Positions 49,660 to 61,828 of a stretch of DNA of 64,000 nt are shown piece by piece. The DNA lies in the NCBI RefSeq assembly GCF_022201045.2, contig NC_068559.1, positions 3,384,501-3,448,500 on the forward strand. The letters are read 5' to 3'. Both the position numbers and the translations under genes were made by a program. The number at the start of each line of letters is the position of its first letter. Within the stretch, counting starts at the first letter, position 1. Origin of the DNA: Citrus sinensis (lineage: Eukaryota; Streptophyta; Magnoliopsida; Sapindales; Rutaceae). Under the pieces are notes generated by a model that worked only from the letters and a program-made list of their open reading frames with translations, did not search any database and was not told where the DNA came from.

Positions 49660-50692
49660 GTGTGTTTACTTGAGGGTTTAGGAAATGAGAATAAAATTTA
49701 TGTTTACTTAGTAAAATATAATTTGGTAATGGGAATAAAATGTGTGTCTCACACAATTTGAGAATAAGGAATAAAAATCTTATTCTCGTGGGAGGTTGGG
49801 AATGAAAATGAGAGAATGTGAATGAAATATATGTTTACTTTTGTATCTCTATAATTTTTTCATATTTCGTAAATTATTCTAATTCAAATCACAATTAATT
49901 TTATTATTTTAAATGTCATTCATAATTATTATTATTATTATTATTATTAAATTTTATTAACTTTATTATTTTAGTTATTATTAATTATTTTTATTAATAT
50001 TATCATTATTAACAAGAAAATTAATGAAAAATAATAATTAATAAAAATAATTAATTTATTATTATTAACAATATTATCATTATTGTTGTTGTTGTTGTTA
50101 ATAAAAATAATAATAACAATAATGATAATGACTAAAATAATAAAGTTAATAATAATATTAATAATAATAATGTAATTTTCATTATCTAGATACATGTATA
50201 AATATTATTATAAAAATGATATTAATTAAAAAAATAAAATTAATAATAATAATAAATGTTAATAATGATAATATTAATAAAAATAATAATAACAACAATT
50301 AATAGTAACTAAAATAATAAAGTTAATAAATTTAATAATAAGAATAATAATAGTAATAACTGTTAATAATGATAATATTAATAAATAATAATAATAATAA
50401 TAACAACAATAATGATAAATTAATTATTTTTATTAATTATTAATATTATGGGTATTTTGGTAAATTGATTATCATTCTCATTCCTCGTTCCCATTTATTT
50501 TGCTAAGTAAACACATCAATAACATTCCAGCACATTCTAATTCTCATTTATTTTTGTCGAGTAAACATTAAAATCTCATTCACATTCCTTATTCTCATTT
50601 CAGCTCATTCCCATTTCTAGTTCATTCTCATTTCAACTCATTCACAGTCCATTCTCATTCCAACTCATTCACATTACATGAAGTAAACGCAC
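49660..50692. mobile_element. ~1.03-kb inverted-repeat element with an ATT/AAT core
   Basis: The left end GTGTGTTTACTT (49660-49671) mirrors the right end AAGTAAACGCAC (50681-50692). Subterminal DNA on both sides repeats GAATGAGAATG-like words in opposite orientation. I could not find a matching target duplication, so exact ends are uncertain. No coding capacity. Confidence 0.5.
49927..50420. repeat. Degenerate ATT/AAT trinucleotide tract
   Basis: The left part is ATT-rich and the right part AAT-rich on the plus strand, so long sections are self-complementary and could fold as a hairpin. The open frame of Asn and Ile codons on the minus strand here is a by-product. Confidence 0.8.
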
Positions 50693-51549
50693 TATTAGTG
50701 GTTTGAACCCTCACAAAAGTGCGATTTAATTTTTTCTTTAAATTTGAGTAAAGGTAATATTTTTTATTTCGAAATGTGAGTGGAGTTGATGTTTTTCAAA
50801 TATTAAATAATGTAAAAAATTCTGGACAACACTATATAAGATTTACTATAAACTATTCTCAATAATTATTTGATTATAAATATTAGATGTAGTCTCATAT
50901 AATATAATTTGTAATTTAAACAATGTCTAATATAATTTTTTTTTTTTAAAAAAATACATAGCTGGACCCATCTACTATTTACGTGGATTGAACTATAACT
51001 AATATATTACGATTTTGATTTTTTTTTTCCAATTTTTGCGCCTCCATTTTCGCCAATACTTCATTTGGTAAAAAAAAGGGGACAATTACACTTCAGAATT
51101 TTCTCTTAACAAAATGATGCTAAATCTTTTGTCCCTAGAAAAAATGATACTAAATAAAGAACATAAATTGGACATCTAATCTTATTGAAGGACTCTCCTA
51201 CTTTGGTTCCCCATAAGTTTTTTCTCTTAATAAAATGAGAGGGGGACCTCATTTAGTCATTTTCACCGGTGCAAAATTTTAAATTCTACTTCATAGACGG
51301 TATTATTAAATGAATTTGGACTCTTGATAGACCTAAGTTTTTATGGATTTAAACTCATGGAGTTTCTAATTTATATGATAGTATTATTATTTATTGATAA
51401 AAATTAATAATTTTTATATGTTATCAATTAAATATAAGTTTTTATATTAATTTATTAGCCAAAATAACAAGAATAATTAAACATTTAAAGTTTAATCTCA
51501 ATTAGTTTAATTATAATGTATTTTGATCCAAGAGTTCGTGGGATTAATA
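50693..51549. other. Intergenic DNA upstream of the GST gene
   Basis: AT-rich, no gene or clear element seen. Confidence 0.45.
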
Positions 51550-51717
51550 GAATTAATCATATTGTAAGAAATCAATAATTAACACGTGTCATTTATGAAA
51601 ATCTCGTAAGTATTGAGTTAATGTAAGTTACCAAGCACCCAAAATACATTATAAAGTGAAAATTAATAAAATTAATCATATTGTGAGAAATCAATAATTA
51701 ACACGTGTCATTTACGA
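51550..51717 (+). promoter_or_regulatory. Duplicated ACACGTGTC box upstream of the GST lambda gene
   Basis: Two ~48-bp copies (about 51550-51597 and 51669-51716, period 119) differ at a few positions. Each holds ACACGTGTC (51582-51590 and 51701-51709), an ACGT-core element of the G-box/ABRE class recognised by bZIP and bHLH factors. The second copy ends about 80 bp before the start codon. Stress or ABA control is a reasonable inference for a GST gene. Confidence 0.6.
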
Positions 51718-51796
51718 ATAGTACCCCTTATTTCGGATGACGGCAAAGCGAGGTGGCGACCATCAAAGTTCATAAGGCTTGAAACCCAACACAAAA

Positions 51797-54139
51797 ATGG
51801 CAACAAGCAATTGTGCTGATGCACTTTCACTCATTTTCTCGCCTTCCTTCTCCTCCAATACAGCATCGAAGCTGCCCCATATCAGAAAATTTTCTCAAAC
51901 CAATCTTTGCTTGCATTATCACAACACGCTCTCCTCTGTCCTACGGAACAAGAATGCCATAGCTGCTTGTGTATCAGCGACAATGGCTTCCAAGTAACTC
52001 AATTTATGTGATTTTGGTGCTTAAAATAGAAAATTAGAATTGGGTTATAGCTGTTGAATCTTTTTTTTTATTTTTATTTTTTTTGGGGTAGTGTTGTGAA
52101 AGAAGTTTTGCCACCAGCTCTTGATTCTACTTCAGAACCCCCTCCATTATTTGACGGAACCACAAGGTACAGTTCTTTACAATAAAATAAAAATTTGCGT
52201 TATTTTTTTTAATTGCGCTGATGCTTTTGTAAAAAAAAAATTTTTCCTTTTTGAGTTGAAGGTTGTATATATCGTACACGTGTCCATATGCACAGCGTGT
52301 GTGGATTACGAGGAACTGTAAGGTGATTTGTATATTTTCTATTGCTAAGTAATTATCTGGTGTATATTGATTTTGGGATCGTTATTATGCTTTTGGTTAC
52401 TGAGTAAAAATAAAGACAAAGGAGGGAAATGTTGCTGGTTTTAGTATGTTAGTCATGTTTTTGCTTTGTAGTAACATTGGCAACTGAACTGGAACTCTGT
52501 TGAATAGTCGAAGGACTTTAAGCTGAATGAAGATTTTAGTTGATTATGTCTCTAATAATAATCGGAAAAAAAAATGATGGTGGGCTTGAACACTACAGCA
52601 GTTTGTTCTGATAAACAAGAATAGGCATTTCTATTCATCAAGGTTGATTAAATTGGCAATTAAGGGCTTTAGTAGATAAAAAAATTTCATTGGAAACTAA
52701 GGATTCTGAATTTCTTTGTTGTGATTTGTGGGAAGCAGGGATTGCAGGAGAAGATTAAATTGGTTCCTATTGATTTGCAAAACAGACCTGATTGGTACAA
52801 GGAGAAAGTCTATCCGGCGAACAAGGTGAGATTAATGGGAATGCAATATGCTAGAGCAGAGAGTTCCTTGGTTGTAACATGGAAATCATGGTGGGGAAAT
52901 TAATGACTTTGTTTGATTAGCATTGAAATTGCTCAAGAGTAATTGCGAACTTAATTTGATTTTCATGATAATCTTGTCAAGTGCTTCATTTTTCTTCTCT
53001 GTATTCATTTATTTGATGCTTTATGCAGGTGCCGTCATTGGAACATAATAATGAAGTTAAAGGAGAGAGTCTCAATTTGATGAAATACATTGACAGTCAC
53101 TTCGAAGGGCCTTCTCTTTTCCCTGATGTAAGATTTAAAGAGAACATTATTGCTTGTCTCCAGCATTTTTATTTCAAATGCATAACTTTTGCTTCATAGG
53201 ATCCTGCCAAGAGAGAATTTTCAGAAGAGTTGTTTTCCTACACTGACACATTCAATAAAACCGTGCGTTCTTCGGTCCAAGGAGATGGAAATGAAGCCAG
53301 TGAGTTTCTCACTTACTACTATAGAATTTTTTTTAAAAAAATTCTAACTTAAGCCCATGTAACACATTGGAAAACTGTATTAGGTACTGCATTTGATTAT
53401 TTTGAAACGGCTCTCTCCAAGTTCAATGATGGGCCTTTTCTTCTGGGCCAGTTCAGCCTAGTAAGTGAAAATCCTATACCCATTGTGGCACTTTTGCTAG
53501 CTTTTTGCCATTTACTGATTCCTATATTCATAAAGCATGGAAAGCTAGACCACAGTGGTAAGCTCCTCATGCAATATAGAATAGGATAGACTTCACTGCA
53601 GTTTCAGCAATCCATTCTTTTTTGCATTACTAGATTTATTGATTACTTTAAAGGTAGAATAAATTTAATTTGTGCTTGATTTTTGTTTATAGGCAGATAT
53701 AGCTTATGCTCCATTCATTGAAAGATATCTGCCTTTCTTACTTGAAGTAAAGAAGTATGACATCACTGCAGGGAGGCCTAAACTGGCTACTTGGATTGAG
53801 GTATAACGAATTTGCTTAAATGTATTGAATAGCCAAATATTTTATTAAGTAATAGTTAACATATGGAAATAATGTAAATGAAATCTGTTATAATCTTTTA
53901 CTGATATCTCATATTGTTAATTGAAATGCTCTGTAGGAGATGAACAAGAATGAGGCTTTCAATCAAACCCGCCGTGATCCTAAGGAGCTTGTTGAAACCT
54001 ACAAGAAAAGATTTGCGGTACTCCCTATTTATTACATTATGAAATGAGATTTGGATGCTCTAAAATGGTTCTAGACTTGTAGATGAAAAAAGTAACCAAC
54101 TTATTTCCAAATTCGCTACTTCTGCAGGCTAAGATCTGA
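51797..54139 (+). CDS. Lambda-class glutathione transferase, plastid type
   Basis: Ten exons (51797-51993, 52092-52166, 52262-52322, 52739-52825, 53029-53127, 53200-53299, 53384-53460, 53693-53800, 53937-54017, 54128-54139) give 298 residues with phase kept throughout. The last exon codes only AKI and the stop. The first ~65 residues are Ser/Ala/Asn-rich and low in acidic residues, a likely chloroplast transit peptide as in GSTL2. The thioredoxin-fold N-domain carries TCPYAQ with Cys98 in place of the usual Ser/Tyr, which marks lambda GSTs as thioltransferases or quercetin-glutathione reductases. The helical C-domain follows (DGPFLLGQFSL, IAYAPFIERY). From memory the Arabidopsis counterpart is At3g55040 (GSTL2). 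Confidence 0.92.
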
Positions 54140-55254
54140 ATTGCGGCTATTCACTCTCATCTGTCTCAAAATTGCATAATCAGTCGTGCCGTCGTGTTCT
54201 TACAGTGGCTCCAAGATTCTTTTCAATTCAAGCGTGGATTATTACTAGTGTTATTATAGGTGATCTTGCAATGTATTTTCAGAAAAGCTAGTTGTAGAAT
54301 TATGCAAAAGAACCGTGTAATTTAGTATATCAATCAACACTACAGTGCAGAAAATGTTGCATTATATTATGACTGTAGTTAATTTTCTTTATTAACAGTT
54401 TCTGAATCATCGTTTAACCAAACAAGTTTTCTAAGTTTTAAAACACAAAAATTTCAGAGACAAAAACCGACATCTCCAGGTAAATAATTCTAGGGCTAAC
54501 AGAAACCTTCGACTCTGTTTATATTTCAGACTTGTAATTTGATAGCCCTGATGCAATTAAATCTAAAAAATCTCAATGAATCAAATCTAGCTTTTGTAAT
54601 ATTCATTTCTAGAATTCTGTAAATAATCTGCCGAAATAAAGTAAAAAAAAAAAAAAATTGGAGATAGAGTCGGTAGAGGATCATAATCAGCCTTGAATTT
54701 GTATATAATGATAGTATGAAACTGTATACCATTGAGGAAAACCTATCGACAGTAACGACTGCCAATCAATCCGACAGATAAATCCAAAATTGTTAGCTTA
54801 ATGGTCTAGTAATTTATATTTATACTTCCTAAATTTCAACAACAACAACAACAAAATCCCTTGAACTCTTGCGCCACATTTTCAATGTCAGTATCCAGCC
54901 GTGGAGTGGACATTTCAGAGGTCTCCAAAACTGTCTTCATTGATGAAGCCAACCATTGGATCAGATCAAAGAAAAATTAGAGGAGACAGGTGAACAGCCT
55001 GAAAGAGGGAAGTTGGGATTTTGAAGACACCCTGAAACACAGACAGTGACCACTTCCTCAAAGTTAACTCAAATTACAGCTATTTAAAACTGCCCTAACT
55101 CGGAAAAGGAGGACTCCCCCTTAATCTGCATATCTGAAGAACTCTGCTTCAATGGGTGAAGACAAGAATAAAGAAGGTTAGAAATACCAAGGCCAAACTG
55201 CACAAACTCTAGGCGAGTATATGTCTGCAAACATAAAGCAGATGGTTGATGGAA
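54140..55254. other. Convergent 3' regions of GST lambda and PGP synthase
   Basis: Both neighbouring genes end here. No additional gene seen. Confidence 0.5.
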
Positions 55255-57568
55255 CTACTTGAGCAATACTTTCGATATCTTCCCCATATACACAACTAAA
55301 GACCATACGGAAAGCCCTGCTGAGATATAAAGCAAAACAACTCCAGAACATACTAGAATCCATGGCCCTCCAATACTGCAAAATAAAAAATGAAAAAGAA
55401 AGAAATAAATATAGATGAAGAAACTTTAAAGCATAAATCAAGAAAATCATTTTTGGAGGATTCTCTTTCATGTCAATCGTAAAAGGAGAATATGAACCTG
55501 CTATCTCGAGTAGTGAGAAGGATGGTTAGTGCAATCATCTGTGTTGCAGTTTTCCACTTGCCAAGGTTATTTACAGCGACAGCCTGCAGGAGACACCAAT
55601 ATAGACATTATCATTATTCATGGCTACTAATCAACCATTTGCTAAAGAAGGATAAAAAGGTTTTAGATTAGCCTAGAAATGTAAGAGTAGTGTGCTGAGA
55701 GGAAGCACAAACCTCTAAAAGCCTAGTATTCTGAGAAGCAGCCCATTCTCTGACTGCAGACATTGTTATCTATGAAAACGGAACTGATTTGTCAGACACA
55801 TAGAGTGGTGTCGCACATGATTTCCATAAAATAGCAGAAATTAGATAATTGTATCACATGCATGCTCACACGCCACAGACAATCATGCACCCGCATAGAG
55901 GCACATGCATATAGAGAGACACAGACCGACAAGGGTTATCGTGAATTTCCAAAAGCTGCAAGAGGAATGAGGGACACAATGATCATTACTGCAAATTAAT
56001 AATACTGAATACACAGACCACATTCTTCTATGCAACCATAACCACTAAAATTGAACCAACATTGAGACTTCAGGGATCAATCGCCAAAAGGAAGCGACAA
56101 AGATGAGTTTAGGGCATCAATATTAAACAGAGTATAAAAGAATAGCACTCAAACTTTGAATGATGACACACAAATGCATGCCTAATCCTAACATCCATTA
56201 AGTTACCAAAACTAGTACATGCATCTTAACTATACCACATGGTATAAGCATTTACGCCTATGGAGATAACAACAAATAAGCCATAACATACATTACCTCT
56301 CTACCAATAATTGCAATTGCAGGTACAGTCAGTAACCAAGGCACTTGCCCAAACACCGGCAATTCCAAAGGTTTCGTACACAGTAGAACCAATGTAGCAG
56401 CAACCATAAGCTGTATTCAAAAGTTACTAAAATCAGAGAAGAATTCTTGAATGGTTATCACAACTTAACCAAAAATCCTTTATAAACACAACTGGCTCAA
56501 AAGACCATACCTTATCGGCTACTGGATCCAAAAATGCACCAAAGGTAGAGCCTAATCTCATCTGACATACCAATCATGGCACTGAAATTACTCATCTAAA
56601 ACAACTCAAAACACCTTACATTAATTTTGCATAAAAAGACCAATTTGCGTGTACCTTTCGAGCAATGTAGCCATCGAGCCAATCTGTGACTGCTGCAGCA
56701 ATAAAAATACTCGTTGTCGCTGTCCTCCCCCACCAACTATCCACGTAAAAAGCTACGAAGAAATCGTTCTTATATAAGTATCAATGCAGCAAGGCCTATC
56801 ACGTCATTGTTATCACACTATGCCGTACAACGAAATTTCAAAAACATCACCATTTTGCAGTGACTAAAGGATTCATAAATAGAAATTACTTGGAGTTGCA
56901 TTATCAATCACATGTTTCTTTGTGAATTTTATTAATAAATAATACAACAAACAAATATTATTAATCAATATCGATTCATTAAAACGACATTAAAGAAAGC
57001 ACGAAACGGGAAACGTACTGCAAATGAGAAGCGGAACGGCAGCTACGCGGCCGAGCGTTAAGATTGTAGGCAAAGTGAGAATCTTATTAGACGGTTGGTG
57101 TTGCTGAATTGATGGTGACGGCGTTTGATCGCAATACCAACCGCCATTAACGGCCTTAGCATTGTCCTGATGATCCATGTCAGCGACGAGACCCGACCCG
57201 GGATCCGAAGGAGATTCCGGATCCGACCCGGTAACTTCGGCTTTATTCGTCGAGGATCGAGTGGTGGTGTCACCGGTGCGAGAAGAGAGATATAGTTTGG
57301 GGCTACGGTAGCGGAAGCCAGAGAAGGGAAGGCTTAGGCTAAGGCTGTTACGGGGTTGCGGGCTAACGTGCGCGGAGGGGGAAGGGACGGGGAGTGCGCA
57401 CGGGGGTATCCTGCACCCGGAGGGAGAGGTAAAGGGAGAGGGGGAGAGTTTTGGAGAAGATATTTTACGGGTGGTGATGTGGCGAAAAACGAGTTGTTTG
57501 TATGGGGTAGCGGAGAGCGAAGCTGCCATTGTTAATTTAAGAGCTGGCATCGACATCATCATGGGCAT
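55255..57568 (-). CDS. PGPS: Phosphatidylglycerophosphate synthase
   Basis: Seven exons on the minus strand (57019-57568, 56655-56752, 56511-56561, 56297-56410, 55713-55769, 55498-55583, 55255-55375) give 358 residues. The CDP-alcohol phosphatidyltransferase signature is complete: Asp207-x2-Asp210-Gly211-x2-Ala214-Arg215-x8-Gly224-x3-Asp228-x3-Asp232. Several hydrophobic segments in the C-terminal half fit an integral membrane enzyme, and LPTILTLGRVAAVPLLI precedes the catalytic region as usual. The enzyme joins CDP-diacylglycerol and glycerol-3-phosphate to give phosphatidylglycerophosphate, precursor of plastid PG and mitochondrial cardiolipin. The first ~165 residues are Ser/Pro/Arg-rich and look like an organellar targeting region plus linker. 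Several Met codons cluster at the start; I use the first. From memory the counterparts are At3g55030 and At2g39290. Confidence 0.94.
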
Positions 57569-57730
57569 GATGGTGCGTCGGTTTGGTAAGAGGGGGCTTT
57601 CTTTGGTTTGTTTTGTAATTATAACGGAGAATTGGAATGGCCTGATTTCGCGATTTGGAATTGTGTGATTGATGGTTTCATTTTGATTCGTGATGTATGA
57701 GCTACACTGTGCATCCAGCTAACATATAAA
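57569..57730. other. PGP synthase promoter side
   Basis: Leader and promoter region of the minus-strand PGPS gene. It ends at the 9-bp target duplication ACATATAAA (57722-57730) of the next element. Confidence 0.45.
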
Positions 57731-59277
57731 GGCCTTTGCTATAATACATGCATGTATCACATACATGCAAGGAATAAAAAAAATTAAAAAAAGATTCCCA
57801 TTGTTTGGCAGCCATTTGGCAGCAAAACATTTAAAAAAAAAAAAATACTTGGAGCACCATTAAAAAATTATGAAATAATATAATAAATAAATAAAATAAT
57901 AATTATTTTAATAATAAAAGTCAGATAACAATAAAAAATTACTTTTAAGTGTAATGGAATTAATATCAAGTTAATGGTAGGTGTTTTATATTTATTAATA
58001 CATTAATTGCATGATTTTTAGAATTACAAGTTAATGATCTCAAGTTTCACGCTCATTGCCATTAGTTTCAAGTTTCTACAGTTTCAAGTTTAATGATCCC
58101 AGTGTCAAGTTAACGATAGGTGTTTCATATTTATTGGTCCACTAATTGCACGATTTTAGGGTTGTGAGTTAATGATTCCAAGTTTCATATTCATTGTCCT
58201 TAGTTTTAAGTTCATTTGACTTTAAATTTAATGGTCCCAGTGTCAAGTTAACAATAGGTGTTTCGTGTTTATTGGTATATTAATTGCACGATTTTCAGGG
58301 TTGCAAGTTAATAATCTCAAGTTTCATGTTCATTACCCTCAGTTTCAAATTCCTTTAGTTTTAAGTTTAATGGTTCCAATATCAAGTTAATGATAGGTGT
58401 TTCGTGTTTATTGTTTATTTGTCCATTAATTGCAGGATTTCCTGGGTTGCAAGTTAATGATTCCAAGTTTCATGTCTATTGCCCTTAATTTCAAGTTCCT
58501 TTGGTTTTAAGTTTAATGGCCTCAATATCAAGTTAATGATAGGTGTTTTGTATTTATTGGTCCATTAATTGCAGGATTTTCAGGGTTGCAAGTTAATGAT
58601 TCCAAGTTTCATGTTCATTGTCCTAAGTTTCAAGTTCATTTGGTTTGAAGTTTAATGGTTCTAATATTAAGTTAACAATAAGTGTTTCGTGTTTATTGGT
58701 CCATTAATTGCAGGATTTTCAGGGTTGCAAGTTAATGATCTTAAGTTTCATGTTCATTGTCTTAAGTTTCAAGTTCTTTTGGTTTCAAGTTTAATGGTCT
58801 CAATATCAAGTTAACATTAGGTATTTCATGTTTATTGGTCCACTAATTGCAGGATTTTCAGGGTTGCAAGTTAATAATCCCAAGTTTCACGTTCATTGTC
58901 TAAGTTTCAAGTTCCTTTGGTTTCAAATTTAATGATCCTAATATCAAGTTAATGCTAGGTGTTTCGTGTTTATTGGTCCATTAATTGCATGATTTTCAGG
59001 ATTTCAAGTTAATGAACCCAAGTTTCATGTTCATTGCCTAAAGTTTTAAGTTACTTTGGTTTCAAGTTTAATGGTCCTAATATCAAGATTAATGGTATGT
59101 ATGTCATATTTATTGGTCCAAAGTTTCAAGTTACCAGTTTTACAGGTTTCCATTTCTTGCAAATATTTTTATTATTTAACACTAAGATGAATCTCAGCCA
59201 TTGGATTCACTCCATTTAATCTAGCATTAATTTTTTTATGCATGCATGAGATACATGCATGTACTATAGCTGCCCCT
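57731..59277. mobile_element. Mutator-like non-autonomous element carrying a 139-bp tandem array
   Basis: 1547 bp flanked by a perfect 9-bp direct repeat ACATATAAA (57722-57730 and 59278-59286), the target size of Mutator-like elements. The ends are inverted: GCTATAATACATGCATGTATC (57738-57758; one residue longer than a 20-mer) matches the complement of 59250-59270 with one mismatch, and weaker similarity continues inward through an A-rich stretch. The outermost 6-7 bp are less well matched. The body is mostly the tandem array at 57968-59130. There is no transposase frame. Confidence 0.75.
57968..59130 (+). repeat. Eight-copy 139-bp tandem array
   Basis: Unit starts (AAGTTAA or variant) fall at 57968, 58107, 58245, 58384, 58530, 58669, 58808, 58946 and 59085, giving periods of 139, 138, 139, 146, 139, 139, 138 and 139. 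The ninth unit is partial. Each unit runs through GGTGTTTC, TTTATTGGTCCATTAATTGC, TTTTCAGGGTTGCAAGTTAA and TTTCAAGTTTAATGGT. Units also contain a degenerate CAAGTTTC sub-repeat. No conserved open frame. Confidence 0.93.
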
Positions 59278-59342
59278 ACATATAAAAAGTTTTCATAATA
59301 AAATTTTCATTTAGTTACTATAACAAGCTCTCCTAAAATACA

Positions 59343-59650
59343 ACCACTCGCCCTTTAGCCAAGTGGTGGACCGCTTGCTTTCATATTTGAGTCCTTATAA
59401 ATTCAAATTCTCCCTCAATTAAGTATCATTGAGTGGAGTTAATTTGTAATTTTTCTCTCTTACAAAATACGAGTGAAGAGATATATTCCTCAAATATTTA
59501 TGAGGCTTATTTATCTAGATAAGTACTTTATAGGCTTTAATGTAATATTGTAATCCTAGTTGTTTTTCTGATTGTAAATATCACTAATTATTGTTAGTTA
59601 TCTGATTGTACGATGTAAATATATGATGAAATATTAGTTGTCAAAAAAAA
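59343..59650 (+). mobile_element. tRNA-derived SINE
   Basis: 308 bp. The head has a Pol III A box (TAGCCAAGTGGT, 59356-59367) and a B-box-like AATTCAAATTC (59400-59410) at normal spacing, as in tRNA-derived SINEs. The tail ends in an A run (59643-59650). It is flanked by a 17-bp imperfect target duplication, AGCTCTCCTAAAATACA (59326-59342) and AGTTCTCTTAAGATACA (59651-59667). The divergence of the duplication suggests an old insertion. Confidence 0.75.
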
Positions 59651-59791
59651 AGTTCTCTTAAGATACATGATAAAATACATAAATTGTACATAAAATACCA
59701 TAGAATTGTTGTTACTGTTAGGAATAACAAAAAATATAATGAATTTAGAAGTCTAAAAAATACTTGCCCAACTAGACTGAGACCATATTAG

Positions 59792-60267
59792 TAGGGTTGG
59801 CAATAGGACAGGACGGGGCAAATCCCGTACCGTATATGCAAATGAGATAAAATCATCATAATTTAATGTAGCAAAAATCTTGAATGTAATCAAATAATAG
59901 TTTTATTCCGACTACATGCATGTTCGAATAGAATTTTATACTAATTTTTTTAATTGCCCATTTGCTTTCATTGCACATTAATATTAAGATTTACGCTTCA
60001 AAAATTATAAATTTAGACAGTAACTAACTTCAGTCGTGTTAAAATATCTAATAATTCAATAATATAGTAATAGACCAAACCAACAAAGCTGGCAATCAGA
60101 TGAGATGGAACAAGATTTGTCAATCCTAGTCCCGTCCTGTTTATGCAAATGAGATTAAAAAAAATGTTCGATTTCGGTCCCTTTATTTTTTTTTTTGGGA
60201 CAAAAATATGTCTCAATCCCGTCCCAAACGGAATGGGATCCTCCAACAGGAAAAATTATCATCCCTA
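59792..60267. mobile_element. Candidate 476-bp inverted-repeat element
   Basis: Left end TAGGGTTGGCAAT and complement of the right end TAGGGATGATAAT match at 10 of 13 positions, with GGACGGG/CCCGTCC blocks inside both ends. It resembles the ends of the element at 37827-38841. No target duplication found. Confidence 0.4.
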
Positions 60268-61828
60268 CAGACCAGGCAATACTCAGTTGGAGGATGAGAC
60301 CAAGTTAGTTCTAAGTGTCAATTGATAGTTGATAAACCCGGGTCCTACTCATAACTCATATTTTATTAAAAATCATAAAATATATACTATTTTAAATAAT
60401 TATATTAACTTTAAACATTTAAAATTAATATTTTCATGTCTAATATCATTAAAATAAATTATAAAAAAAATATACAGAAATAATATTATAAAACATAAAA
60501 TGTAGGCATAAAAATCTAAGATAAAAAATCCAACTTGAGTGTCTAAAAATTATATCCAGACAGAGTCCGGGAATTGCCATACCCAGGCAGGAACTGGGTT
60601 TTACCATCCATAGAATTTACAATATAATTTATGCACTTTACTTAGTCACATCTACAAAAAAATAATAAGAAGAAGAGAGTATTGATATATCCTTATATTT
60701 CTCGACTTTACTTTATTAGACATTATTTTATCTTCCCTGACTTCACGGGTTTGGCTTAATAATCTTCAAGCAGTTTCTTTGTTTGCCCATTCAAGTTTAA
60801 ATCTTAGGGAGATAGAAGTTAAAAATTTAATTTAGACTTTGGTCGTCTTTCTATATTAAGCTTAAAACAATAGATTAATTATGAAAATGGGTTTATCAGT
60901 TATGTATATGATTATTAAAATAGGTTTGTCGGTTATGTGTATACTGTATACTACATTAAGAATAAAGAAGAGGTGTCAACCAAATTAATTAAAGAATTAT
61001 TGGTCCCAATATATAGCCTCTTTAGACACTCTTTTTTAATACAAGAATAACTTGTATAGTTAAGTACTAGTGGAAAAATGTTGCCACGTCAAAGTGAAAA
61101 AAAAAAAAAAATCTCAATGTCTTCACAAAACAACAAACTTAATTGTAGAATGAAGATGAAGGTTATTGTATTAATGATTCAACTTGTGCTTAACACTTTC
61201 TTTGAGTGCTTAAAAACTTTAAATCCACATCTGAACACCCCACGTGTCAATTACAAGTGGCTTTTGTTTATAATAGAGGGATTCACTTAACGAAAAAAAA
61301 TTGAATTATAATAATATTATATAATCTTATTATTATTTGACATTGATTCGTATCCACCTTATAAGTAAAACGTTAAAACATTTACAAAACATCGAGGAAA
61401 AGAGCCACCTCTACTCTTCTCTCAAATTGGACAAAGGGGCGACGATGGTAATATTATACACCGTACACTAATTTTGTTGTACATTATAGTGTATTAATAA
61501 TAAAGTTTTTATTTTCATCTGACTAAATGAAATTCATTAATAAAATAAATTTGAAATATCCATCTTTAAAAACAGTGGGAATGACCACCGACGTGAGCAA
61601 ATCTTAAAAGTGCAATTTTTTTTTCTCTTTTCTTTTCTTTTCTTTTAACTGGTCAAATAGGCGTGATTTTTATTTTTTATTTCTGAAGAAAGATAGGTCG
61701 TGACTTGGTGACAAAAAGGTACAACTTTTGAATGTCTAGTCATAATAATGTACACGTGGGCCTACGTGTTTAGGGTTCAGCTCATGGATATGGCGAGGGT
61801 AATGAAGAGGCATGGTGGTTTTTATATA
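60268..61828. other. Intergenic DNA
   Basis: AT-rich with scattered homopolymer runs. The 70-codon frame at 61078-61290 has no recognisable family. No gene called. Confidence 0.45.

Noticed and set aside
49971-50195. 74-codon minus-strand frame of Ile and Asn
   Set aside because: Low-complexity by-product of the ATT/AAT tract.
59343-59410. A tRNA gene at the A/B-box region
   Set aside because: The sequence does not fold into a cloverleaf with paired acceptor ends, and the A-tail plus target duplication identify a SINE.
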